DNA of 59,048 nt from Lachnospiraceae bacterium. GTDB lineage: Bacteria > Bacillota > Clostridia > Lachnospirales > Lachnospiraceae. Shown here piece by piece: positions 1 to 7,115 of this stretch (its first letter is position 1; each line of letters begins with the position of its first letter). A model generated the notes under the pieces. That model had not been told where the DNA came from and searched no databases. It saw only the letters and a list, made by a program, of their open reading frames with translations. Both the position numbers and the translations under genes were made by a program. The stretch spans positions 1 to 59,048 of the forward strand of contig JAFRRD010000047.1 of the NCBI GenBank assembly GCA_017428265.1. The letters run 5' to 3'.

Positions 1-96
1 ATAGCGGATTACATTGACTATTACAACAATGAACGCATCCAGGCAAAAACAAAATGGATGCCACCTGTAAAGTACAGAATGGCATCCACTTGTTGA
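1..96 (+). CDS. IS3-family transposase, C-terminal end (partial)
   Basis: The reading frame starting at base 1 gives 31 residues ending in TGA at 94-96. They contain DYYNNERIQ followed by KTKWMPPVKYR, the characteristic C-terminal end of the rve integrase domain of IS3-family OrfB proteins, where YNxxRxQ lies just past the catalytic glutamate helix and the PxxY motif follows. The DDE residues lie upstream of the window. The 5' part is cut by the window edge, so the element's integrity is unknown. The frame is too short to appear as an ORF with a start codon but is recognisable by motif. Confidence 0.75.
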   Translation: MADYIDYYNNERIQAKTKWMPPVKYRMASTC

Positions 97-140
97 GGCC
101 CGTCATAAATCAATGTGTCCAGGAAACTGGGTACATATCA
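1..140 (+). mobile_element. Right end of an IS3-family insertion sequence
   Basis: The first 96 bases finish a transposase. The following segment up to about 140 contains a terminal stretch ending near GGGTACATATCA, the kind of end seen in IS3-family elements of Firmicutes. The left end lies outside the window, so terminal repeat pairing and target duplication cannot be checked. The element points toward the 3' end of the amidase gene at 171. Confidence 0.7.
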
Positions 141-170
141 GCACAGCTGCAGTCTTTTTTATGCCCTGCC

Positions 171-1160
171 TTATTTGTTCTTCGGTTTTCTCGTACTCAG
201 AAATTCATCAATGCCATCGGCTATGCCGAGGACGAGTTTCGTCTGATAGGCGTTGTCCTGCAGGAGCTTATCCTCCGCTTCGTTGGTCATGTAGCCCATT
301 TCCACAAGGGCTCCGGGGACGCTGCTCCAGTTGATGCCGGAGTAATTGTCGCGTTCAAACAGGCCGTCGGCGCGGGAACCGGTCTTCTCGACCATGTGGT
401 TCAGCAATGCGCTGCAGAGGGCCTTTGCCTCGCCGTGCATGGCGCCGTTGTAGGGGTTCGAGGGGGTCTGGTAATAAATGCCGATCCCGTTTGCGGAAGC
501 ATTCTCCGAGCCGTTGCAGTGGAGTCTCACAAAGGCGTCCGCATTCGCGTCGTTGGCGATCTGGGCCCGCTCAACGTTGCTGATGTCGACATTGTGGCCG
601 GTCCTCGTCATGATCACGGTGTAGCCGCGGCGCAGCAGTTCTTCGCGCAGTTTTAATGCGACCTCAAGATTGACGATGTATTCCGCCTTGCCGTTGAAGC
701 GGCTGGCGGTCCCGCTGCTGACCTTGGCCTTGGTCTGCGAGGCGCCGGGGCCGATCGGTTCCTGCGAGGAATTGCCCTTGGCCTGATGGCCCGGATCGAT
801 CACGATCACATAGCCGTTCGTGCCTTCGGTGACAAAGTTGGTCTTATCGGGAACGACATCCGGTACGGAAGGCGACGGGGACGTCGGCGCAGCCGTGCTT
901 TCCTTTTCCGTCGGCGCCGGAGCGGCCGTCGGGGCCTCTGTCGCCGGTGCTTCGGTCGTTTTCTCGGTTGACGGCATCATCTGCTCCGCCGTCGAGGAAG
1001 GCGCGGTGCTTTCCGCAGGCAGTGAGGTATCGGGGCCGATGACCGGCAGTGTCCCCGGTGCGGCCGTGGAAGTTTTCGGGTCTTTTGAGCAGCCCGCCGC
1101 CGCCAGCACCACGGCAAAGGCACAGAGGCAGCACAGAATATGTTTCATCACGATCTTCAT
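171..1160 (-). CDS. N-acetylmuramoyl-L-alanine amidase, lipoprotein (Amidase_3)
   Basis: Predicted zinc-dependent amidase of 329 residues that cleaves the peptide stem from muramic acid on the cell surface. The N-terminus is a lipoprotein signal with lipobox LAAAGC and lipidated Cys24. A Thr/Pro/Ala-rich linker runs to about residue 115, followed by the Amidase_3 domain. Zinc ligands are visible as the His of VIDPGH, the Glu of VNLEVALKL and the His of RLHCN; the catalytic Glu is in LVEMGYMTN. The start is the ATG at 1160, preceded by GGAG, and it overlaps the stop of the upstream pseudouridine synthase as ATGA, so the two are translationally coupled. The lspA gene needed to mature it is in the same operon. 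A longer in-frame extension upstream overlaps the neighbouring gene and is rejected. Confidence 0.93.
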   Translation of the reverse strand: MKIVMKHILCCLCAFAVVLAAAGCSKDPKTSTAAPGTLPVIGPDTSLPAESTAPSSTAEQMMPSTEKTTEAPATEAPTAAPAPTEKESTAAPTSPSPSVPDVVPDKTNFVTEGTNGYVIVIDPGHQAKGNSSQEPIGPGASQTKAKVSSGTASRFNGKAEYIVNLEVALKLREELLRRGYTVIMTRTGHNVDISNVERAQIANDANADAFVRLHCNGSENASANGIGIYYQTPSNPYNGAMHGEAKALCSALLNHMVEKTGSRADGLFERDNYSGINWSSVPGALVEMGYMTNEAEDKLLQDNAYQTKLVLGIADGIDEFLSTRKPKNK

Positions 1161-2077
1161 GCTTCGCTCCTTAGTTTGGCGAGGACCTTCTGCATGTCCT
1201 CCGGCATTTCGGCGTTGAATTCCAGATACTCTCCCGTCTTCGGATGGATGAATCCGATGACTGCGGCGTGCAGGCACTGGCCCTCCGTGGCCCATTTGAC
1301 CGGCGCCGCCCCATAGAGCACGTCGCCGACCAGCGGATGGCCGAGACTTGCCATATGCACGCGGATCTGATGCGTCCGCCCGGTCTCGAGCCGGCATTCG
1401 ATCAGCGTATGGCGGGCAAAACGTTCCAGCACCCGGTAATGCGTGACGGCTCGTTTGCCGTTCTCCGCATCGACCGCCATCCGCAGGCGGTTCTTCCGGT
1501 CCCGCCCGATCGGCCTGTCAACACAGCCCTCATCCTCCCGGATCACGCCCTGGACGACGGCGACGTAGCGTCTGGTCACGCTGTGTTCCTTCAATTGCGC
1601 CGCCAGGCTCTGATGTGCCGCGTCGTTCTTCGCGATCATCAGAAGCCCCGTCGTATCCCGGTCGATCCGGTGCACGATGCCCGGCCGCAGCACGCCGTTG
1701 ATCCCGGAAAGCTGCCTGCCGCAATGGAAAATCACCGCATTGACCAGCGTTCCCGAAGAATGCCCGGCGGCCGGATGGACCACCATGCCGCGCGGCTTGT
1801 TGACCACCAGTACATCTTCGTCTTCATAGACGATATCGAGAGGGATGTTCTCCGCGGGGGCCTCGAGCGGCTGCAGGTCGGGCAGATCTACGGCGATCTC
1901 TTCTTCTCCGCTCAGCTTATAACTTCTTTTGACGCATTTCCCGTCGACCGTCACGCGGCCGTCGTCGATGAGTTTTGCCGCATAACTGCGAGAAAACCCC
2001 TCCGAATACTCGGAGAGGTAAACATCCAGCCGTTTGCCGGTGTCGGCAAGTTCAGTCGTCAGCGTCAGCGTCGCCAT
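1157..2077 (-). CDS. rluD: RluA/RluD-family pseudouridine synthase
   Basis: Protein of 306 residues that isomerises uridine to pseudouridine, most likely in 23S rRNA. An S4 RNA-binding domain occupies about residues 12-75 (GKRLDVYLSE, then SYAAKLIDDG). The catalytic domain follows, with the catalytic Asp139 in GIVHRIDRDTTGLL and the RTHQIRVHMASLGHPLVGD motif typical of the RluA family. The start overlaps the end of lspA by 13 bases and the stop overlaps the amidase start, so it lies inside the sepF-lspA operon, a conserved arrangement in Firmicutes. The exact target uridine cannot be read from the sequence; other RluA subfamilies are possible. Confidence 0.93.
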   Translation of the reverse strand: MATLTLTTELADTGKRLDVYLSEYSEGFSRSYAAKLIDDGRVTVDGKCVKRSYKLSGEEEIAVDLPDLQPLEAPAENIPLDIVYEDEDVLVVNKPRGMVVHPAAGHSSGTLVNAVIFHCGRQLSGINGVLRPGIVHRIDRDTTGLLMIAKNDAAHQSLAAQLKEHSVTRRYVAVVQGVIREDEGCVDRPIGRDRKNRLRMAVDAENGKRAVTHYRVLERFARHTLIECRLETGRTHQIRVHMASLGHPLVGDVLYGAAPVKWATEGQCLHAAVIGFIHPKTGEYLEFNAEMPEDMQKVLAKLRSEA

Positions 2078-2574
2078 AAGCGGATCTCTTTCAGTTCATT
2101 CTCTTTGTAATAAAACAGCAGCAGGCAGATCAGGACCACCGTCGTCCAGGTGATGTAGCAGTCGGCGATGTTGAAGACCGGAAATGACATGAAACGCAGT
2201 TCCAGAAAGTCGACGACATAGCCCTGCCGCAGCCGGTCGATGAAATTGCCGATCGCCCCGGAAAAAATAAACAGAACACAGACCGACAGCGCATTAAAGC
2301 GCTTCTTTTCCGGGATCCTGAAATACACAAGGATCAGAAACAGGCAGACCAGGACCGTGATCACGATGAAGAGCCATCGCTGTCCCTGCAGGAGGCCGAA
2401 GGACATGCCGCGGTTTTCCACATAGGAAAAGCCGAGAATTCCGGGAATGAACTCCTGCGGCGCCGCCCCCTTCAGGTTTTTCACTGCCAGATACTTCGAC
2501 ACCTGGTCCACGGCAATCATAAATAGCGGGGCAAGGATACCCCGCAATTTATATTTCAGAGAATAGTCTTTCAT
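2065..2574 (-). CDS. lspA: Lipoprotein signal peptidase II
   Basis: Membrane aspartyl protease of 169 residues that removes signal peptides from prolipoproteins after lipidation. Four hydrophobic segments are visible. The two catalytic aspartates lie in the conserved blocks GAIGNFIDR and VFNIADCYI, and an N-terminal DQVSKY motif is present. No strong ribosome site precedes the ATG at 2574; it lies 5 bases after the sepF stop, so translation is probably coupled. Its presence agrees with the lipobox of the amidase three genes downstream. Confidence 0.97.
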   Translation of the reverse strand: MKDYSLKYKLRGILAPLFMIAVDQVSKYLAVKNLKGAAPQEFIPGILGFSYVENRGMSFGLLQGQRWLFIVITVLVCLFLILVYFRIPEKKRFNALSVCVLFIFSGAIGNFIDRLRQGYVVDFLELRFMSFPVFNIADCYITWTTVVLICLLLFYYKENELKEIRLWRR

Positions 2575-2579
2575 AAAGG

Positions 2580-3140
2580 TCAGCGAGCTATGGCAGACGA
2601 GCCGGACATGCTCTGGAACTCACCGGTCAGCTCGATATTGCTCGGCGTGATGATGAAGATGTAGGACGAGATCTTCTGCAGGTTGCCGTCAACGGAATAG
2701 CAGGCACCGGAAGAAAAGTCGATGATCCTCTGGGCAAGATCGACCTGAACACCTTCCAGATTGATGACGACCGCACGGCCGGACAGCAGCATGTCGCAGA
2801 TGTCACGGGCATCGTCCATCGACGTCGGGCGGATCATGTTCACTTCCATGCCGCCGCGGGCGGGAGCCGTGCGCATCGGGGCAACACTGCGGGAATACGT
2901 CCTGGCGGGACGGGGGCGTTCCACCACCGGCTCCTCAGGCTCCTCTTCCTCTTCGGGTTCTTCTTCCTTGGGCTGTCTGCGTGCGAAAAGGCTCTTTCTC
3001 GGTTTTGCCGGCTCCGGTTCCGGTTCTTTCTCGTACACTTCTTCCTCTTCGGGAAGTTCTTCGGTCAGTTCTTCCTCTTCGTCTTCGGCATCATCGTACA
3101 GTTTCATGGAATCCAGAAATTTATCAAAAATGTTGGCCAT
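2580..3140 (-). CDS. sepF: Cell division protein SepF
   Basis: Protein of 186 residues that bundles FtsZ at the septum and binds membrane. The N-terminal segment (ANIFDKFLDSMKLYDD) fits the membrane-binding helix. A long, very acidic Glu/Pro/Arg linker runs to about residue 95, and the C-terminal SepF domain follows (DARDICDMLLSGRAVVINLEG, then RIIDFSSGACYSVDG). The start is the second ATG, at 3140, behind GGGAGGGACC; an upstream in-frame ATG would add six residues and lacks this spacing. It is first in its operon, behind a near-consensus promoter. Confidence 0.95.
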   Translation of the reverse strand: MANIFDKFLDSMKLYDDAEDEEEELTEELPEEEEVYEKEPEPEPAKPRKSLFARRQPKEEEPEEEEEPEEPVVERPRPARTYSRSVAPMRTAPARGGMEVNMIRPTSMDDARDICDMLLSGRAVVINLEGVQVDLAQRIIDFSSGACYSVDGNLQKISSYIFIITPSNIELTGEFQSMSGSSAIAR

Positions 3141-3175
3141 GGTCCCTCCCCCAAACACTGATTAGTCTGTTCTTT

Positions 3176-3204
3176 ATTATCACCATTTTGTCCCACCTTG
3201 TCAA
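3176..3204 (-). promoter_or_regulatory. Sigma-A promoter of the sepF operon
   Basis: Read on the minus strand, TTGACA (3199-3204) is followed by a 17-base spacer and GATAAT (3176-3181), 36 bases before the sepF start. Confidence 0.75.
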
Positions 3205-3247
3205 GGACGTTCGCAGGAAAAATAATTGATTTCGCACACAAAAAATC

Positions 3248-4657
3248 TTACTGCAGGATCTGCCCCGAAGTGTATCCGGCGGCGTTCAGCAGGATGGTGT
3301 CATACGCGGAGACACCGTTGCGGACATTCTGCGCGGAAAGCACATAATCGTCGCTCTCGGCGATGATCACGACCGGGCAGAATTCCGTAAAGCCTTTGCT
3401 GATCTTATAGACTCCGTCAAGATCGGCCGTCAGCCTTACCGTGTAGCGTTCGTCCGATTCCGGTCTTGCCAGGATCGTTCCGCTCTTAAAAGCCGTCTGG
3501 GCCACATAGTAATATTTTTCGTCTTCAAAGGCGATATCGGCCTTTACGGTCCGGACGGTCTCCCTGCCCTCATCGTAGTTGGCCTCGATAAAGCCGGCCT
3601 CGGTCAGGTAGGCGCGCGGGATCATATAGAAGGATTCCTTCGTCAGCGCCGTCTTCGGCAGTTTATAGCCATCCTCCTCGCTCGTGCGGATCCGGATCAT
3701 CGTAAAGCGGTCCGAAACAAACTGGATCATATAGCGGCTAAGGTCAAGCTTCAGGTAATAACTGCCGTCCGCGCCGGTCACCACCGATGCCGCTGCGGTC
3801 GTTTTCAGTCCGTTTTTAAGGAAAGTCACGCCGAGTGAAGAGGTCTTTCCGTATTCAGCCGCTTCTTCTGCCGTGAGCAGGATCCCCAGCGACCACTGTT
3901 CCGAGGTGACCGTCTTGTACAGGAAATCACCGGCGCTCACCAGATCGTCTGTCGTTTCACGGGAATAATTCGCGGTATCGAAGTCCGCTGCCTTCAGGTC
4001 CTTCAGCGTCTTGCTTTCGTAGCCGTCCCGGTAATAAGCCACGGTCCCGGTCTCCCTGCATTCACTGACATGGAAGAAATCTGCCGCGGCCGTGCCCGCC
4101 AGCACCTCGCCGTACAGGTCGGACACGTCGTTGTCCAGTACCGCCGAGCGAAGCATGCTCTTTTTCTCGTAAACAGCGGAGAAATTCATTCCGCGGTAGG
4201 ACTGCGACAGTTCCTTCAGTGCCGTTTTCAGGCGCAGCTGTTCCTCCCGTGAAAGTTCCCGCTCCGTCATCGCTTCACGGATCTGGGCACTGAAGGTGCC
4301 GACCTCGTCCACGCTCGCGATATCGACGCCGACCGAAACGCGGCCGCCTTCCTGTACATACAGGTCAACATAGCCGGCGTTTTCCGCCGTCGTCACTGTT
4401 TCCTGCCGCAGGATGACTGCCTGATAGGACGTGTCCTCGGAAAGCGGGCCGGGCATGGCGACCTGGAAAGTCGTATAGGTTTCCCTGGCGGCAAAGTGGA
4501 TCAGCGAATAGACCAGATACAGAAAAATGAACAGAAAGATGACGAGGCCGATATTGATGTTTATTCCATGCCGAAAAGGAAGGATCCTTGCCCCTTCCTT
4601 TTCTTCGGTCCCGCGGCTGCGGGCATTCATCAGTTTCTTAAACCGGCTTCGGTCCAA
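3248..4657 (-). CDS. HlyD-like membrane fusion / periplasmic adaptor-type protein
   Basis: Protein of 469 residues with a cytoplasmic basic N-terminus, a single membrane segment at about residues 34-56 (IGLVIFLFIFLYLVYSLIHF) and a large extracytoplasmic part. After the membrane segment, YQAVILRQETVTTAENAGYVDLYVQEGGRVSVG resembles the biotinyl-lipoyl-like half-motif of HlyD-family adaptors. A homologue often lies upstream of sepF in Lachnospiraceae, but no transporter subunit is next to it here, so its role in export is uncertain. It begins 9 bases after the P-loop gene and is probably co-transcribed with it. Confidence 0.7.
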   Translation of the reverse strand: MDRSRFKKLMNARSRGTEEKEGARILPFRHGININIGLVIFLFIFLYLVYSLIHFAARETYTTFQVAMPGPLSEDTSYQAVILRQETVTTAENAGYVDLYVQEGGRVSVGVDIASVDEVGTFSAQIREAMTERELSREEQLRLKTALKELSQSYRGMNFSAVYEKKSMLRSAVLDNDVSDLYGEVLAGTAAADFFHVSECRETGTVAYYRDGYESKTLKDLKAADFDTANYSRETTDDLVSAGDFLYKTVTSEQWSLGILLTAEEAAEYGKTSSLGVTFLKNGLKTTAAASVVTGADGSYYLKLDLSRYMIQFVSDRFTMIRIRTSEEDGYKLPKTALTKESFYMIPRAYLTEAGFIEANYDEGRETVRTVKADIAFEDEKYYYVAQTAFKSGTILARPESDERYTVRLTADLDGVYKISKGFTEFCPVVIIAESDDYVLSAQNVRNGVSAYDTILLNAAGYTSGQILQ

Positions 4658-4666
4658 AATGACTCC

Positions 4667-5092
4667 TTAAAGCGAGATCGTCACAAACTCGCGCACGGCT
4701 TCCGGCAGTTCATCGCTGTCCAGTGATACGGACAGGATAAATTTGATGCCGTATTTCTCGCCGAGCGTATCCACTTCCTTAATGGCTTTTTCGATCTCAT
4801 CCCGGTTGTCTTCCAGCGCAGAGATCGCCAGAAAACTGTCAAGATAGATCTCTTCGAGGTCGTGGTCCTGGGAAATGATACCGCACAGAAAACCAAGGAA
4901 CGAATCCAGAGACTCGATTGGGAAGTCAAACACGTTGATCAGGCGGATCTTGCGGTCCAACTCGAACATATGCTTTACGTTTTTATCAAGAAAGACGATC
5001 GTGCCCTTTGCCTCGGCGATCGAGGTATTGGCCATCTCCAGAATGTATTTCGTTTTGCCTTTGCCTTTTCTGCCGGCGATGATCTGAACCAT
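4667..5092 (-). CDS. Small P-loop nucleotide-binding protein
   Basis: Protein of 141 residues beginning MVQIIAGRKGKGKTK, in which GRKGKGKTK is a Walker A phosphate-binding loop. A hydrophobic strand ending in Asp (TIVFLDKN) and the segment LEEIYLDSFLA, a Walker B-like strand, follow. No other domain is recognised. Such proteins are sometimes labelled PilT-like in Clostridia, but nothing here supports a motility role. The start at 5092 lies behind GGAGG and after a clear promoter; the upstream in-frame extension crosses that promoter and is rejected. Confidence 0.75.
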   Translation of the reverse strand: MVQIIAGRKGKGKTKYILEMANTSIAEAKGTIVFLDKNVKHMFELDRKIRLINVFDFPIESLDSFLGFLCGIISQDHDLEEIYLDSFLAISALEDNRDEIEKAIKEVDTLGEKYGIKFILSVSLDSDELPEAVREFVTISL

Positions 5093-5126
5093 GGTGCGGA
5101 TCCTCCCTATGTATTTTCTCGATTTG

Positions 5127-5155
5127 ATTATAACGGACAGTCTGCAAAAAAACAA
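5127..5155 (-). promoter_or_regulatory. Promoter of the P-loop/HlyD-like gene pair
   Basis: Minus-strand TTGTTT (5150-5155), 17-base spacer and TATAAT (5127-5132), 34 bases upstream of the ATG at 5092. Confidence 0.65.
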
Positions 5156-5176
5156 GCCGTCCCGAAAATGTTTCCG

Positions 5177-6328
5177 TCAGTATCCGGGCGCCGCATCGTC
5201 CCGCTGCAGCCCGACGTTCAGGACCAGTCCCAGTGCCGTATAACTGCACACGAGCGAACTCAGCCCGGCGCTGAAAAACGGCAGCACGACGCCTGTATTC
5301 GGCAGCAGGCCGCTGCAGACGCCGATGTTGATGAAGACCTGCAGGCCGAGCAGTGTTCCGACGCCGGCACAGATGATGCGCCCCTCCAGGTCCGCCGCCT
5401 TGCTGGCCGCGCGGAAGCAGAGGAAAACGAGCAGGGCAAAGAGGAAGATCACGGCGCAGGTCCCGATGAAGCCCAGTTCCTCTCCCACGACGGCGAAGAT
5501 GAAGTCACAGTTTTCCTGAGACAGGAAATTGCCGTTCTTCACCGATTCGAAGTCCGCGTTGAAGAGCCCTTTGCCGTGGATCTTACCCGAAGCGATCGCC
5601 ATGACAGCCTTGGCCTGCTGGTTGTTCAGCGAAGCAAACTCGGGATTGTCCGGGTTCAGGTAGCCCAGGATGCGGTTCAGCATGTACTGCTTCAGGATCA
5701 TCGGGTTCTCACGGGTGGAATCCCAGTACAGGAAGCCGACAGCCGGAAGGACCGCCAGCAGCATGCCTCCGATCCATTTCCAGCTGATCCCGCCGACGAA
5801 GATCAGGACCAGGAAGATCATCGCGAAGGTGGCCGTGGTCGAAAGATCCGGTTCCAGGAAGATCATGACGGCCGGAACGGCGAACAGCAGCAGCGCCAGG
5901 AACATGGTCGCCGGCTTGTTGAGTTTTTCCCGGAAATAGCCGAAAAACCAGGCGAAAAACAGGATCAGGCAGACCTTTGCAAATTCCGAAGGCTGGAAGC
6001 TGCCGAGGCCGGGGATGCGCAGCCATCTGGTCGCGCCGTAGTAGGTCTGGCCGAGAGGCGTGAACAGAAGGCCAAGGATCCCGATCATGCCGAGCCAGAT
6101 CAGTCCGTGCAGCCGCATCCAGAGATGATAGTCGATCAGGGTGAGTGCAAGCACGAAAACGAAGCTCAGCAGAAAGCAGAGCATCTGCTCGCGGATGGTC
6201 GCCGGCCCGTCGGCATCATGCGCCACGGCGCTCTGAAGCACGGTAAATCCGAGAATGCTGAGCGCCGTCATGACCAGCATGATTGGCAGGTTGAAATTGC
6301 GTAAGCGATAGCGGTCAAAAGCAAACAT
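5177..6328 (-). CDS. rodA: Peptidoglycan glycosyltransferase RodA (SEDS family)
   Basis: Polytopic protein of 383 residues with about ten membrane segments, of the FtsW/RodA/SpoVE family that polymerises lipid II into glycan strands. Visible family blocks are YGATRWLRIPGLGSFQPSEFAK, FLEPDLSTTATF (with the conserved Asp), VGEELGFIG and the C-terminal VVLPFFSAGLSSL. Assignment to RodA rather than FtsW rests on its place after mrdA. The start at 6328 overlaps the minD stop as TAATG; an ATG six codons upstream is possible but has no spaced ribosome site. Confidence 0.92.
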   Translation of the reverse strand: MFAFDRYRLRNFNLPIMLVMTALSILGFTVLQSAVAHDADGPATIREQMLCFLLSFVFVLALTLIDYHLWMRLHGLIWLGMIGILGLLFTPLGQTYYGATRWLRIPGLGSFQPSEFAKVCLILFFAWFFGYFREKLNKPATMFLALLLFAVPAVMIFLEPDLSTTATFAMIFLVLIFVGGISWKWIGGMLLAVLPAVGFLYWDSTRENPMILKQYMLNRILGYLNPDNPEFASLNNQQAKAVMAIASGKIHGKGLFNADFESVKNGNFLSQENCDFIFAVVGEELGFIGTCAVIFLFALLVFLCFRAASKAADLEGRIICAGVGTLLGLQVFINIGVCSGLLPNTGVVLPFFSAGLSSLVCSYTALGLVLNVGLQRDDAAPGY

Positions 6329-7101
6329 TATCTGCGGCGGAACCATCCTTTCTTTTTGAATTTGAGCGGCGGGATCGGAACTTCCTCGCCGAGAATGCGC
6401 CTGACGATGCGGTCATAGGCCTGACCGGCGGGTGTATTCGACCCGCTGACCGGCCGGCCCTCGTTGGCGCAGCTGATCACGGCATCGTCATCCGGGATGA
6501 CCCCGAGCAGTTCGGCCCCAAGCACGTCGGTGATGTCGGCCGGCTGCATCATGGCACCGGTCCTGACCAGCTCGGGACGGACGCCGCTCACGATGACGCT
6601 GCGTTTCCCGACGCCGGCTGTTTCCAGAAGATGCAGGACCTTGTCTGCGTCGCGTACGGCCGAGACGACCGGCGCCGTCACCACGATCCCTTCGTCCGCC
6701 AGGGGAATGATCTTCTGAAAATACTCGCCGATCCCCGCGGGGCTGTCGATCAGGATATGCTCTGCCGTTCCGGAAATCGCGTCAAGGAGCTTTCGCAGCG
6801 CTTCTTCCGTAACGGTTTCCGGCTTTACCGTCTGCGCTGCCGCAAGAAGCATAAGGTTCGGATAGCGCTCCGATTCGATCAGGGCATTTTCCGCGGACAC
6901 GGTTCCCTTCAGCACATCGCCGATATGCCAGAAGACCTGCGTTTCCAGACCGAGAGCCACGTCAAGATTGCGAAGGCCCAGGTCCAGGTCGATGACCGCC
7001 GTGCGTTTTCCCGCAGCGGCAAGCCCGGCACCGATGGCTGCAGCAGCCGTCGTTTTGCCGACGCCGCCCTTGCCGGATGTGATGACTGTGATCCGGGACA
7101 T
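6328..7101 (-). CDS. minD: Septum site-determining ATPase MinD
   Basis: ParA/MinD-type ATPase of 257 residues. The deviant Walker A motif GKGGVGKTT carries both the signature and the invariant lysine. DLDLGLRNLDVALGLE and HILIDSPAGIG (Walker B) follow in MinD order. The C-terminus KFKKKGWFRRR is a basic amphipathic membrane-targeting tail as expected of MinD. It starts behind AGGAGGAGAGG, 14 bases after mrdA, and its stop overlaps the rodA start. Neither minC nor minE, its usual partners and neighbours, is in the window. Confidence 0.95.
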   Translation of the reverse strand: MSRITVITSGKGGVGKTTAAAAIGAGLAAAGKRTAVIDLDLGLRNLDVALGLETQVFWHIGDVLKGTVSAENALIESERYPNLMLLAAAQTVKPETVTEEALRKLLDAISGTAEHILIDSPAGIGEYFQKIIPLADEGIVVTAPVVSAVRDADKVLHLLETAGVGKRSVIVSGVRPELVRTGAMMQPADITDVLGAELLGVIPDDDAVISCANEGRPVSGSNTPAGQAYDRIVRRILGEEVPIPPLKFKKKGWFRRR

Positions 7102-7115
7102 GGCCCTCTCCTCCT

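Noticed and set aside
1161-1397. N-terminal extension of the amidase frame by about 79 codons
   Set aside because: It lies wholly inside the pseudouridine synthase gene on the same strand, and the ATG at 1160 has a good ribosome site and begins a proper lipoprotein signal.
3248-4657. Complete HlyD-type export system
   Set aside because: Only the adaptor-like protein is present; no ABC or RND transporter subunit lies nearby.
4862-6304. Long plus-strand open frame of 480 codons opposite rodA
   Set aside because: Its Gln/Glu/Arg/His-rich translation has no family features and mirrors the strongly supported rodA and P-loop genes. It is a shadow caused by high GC.
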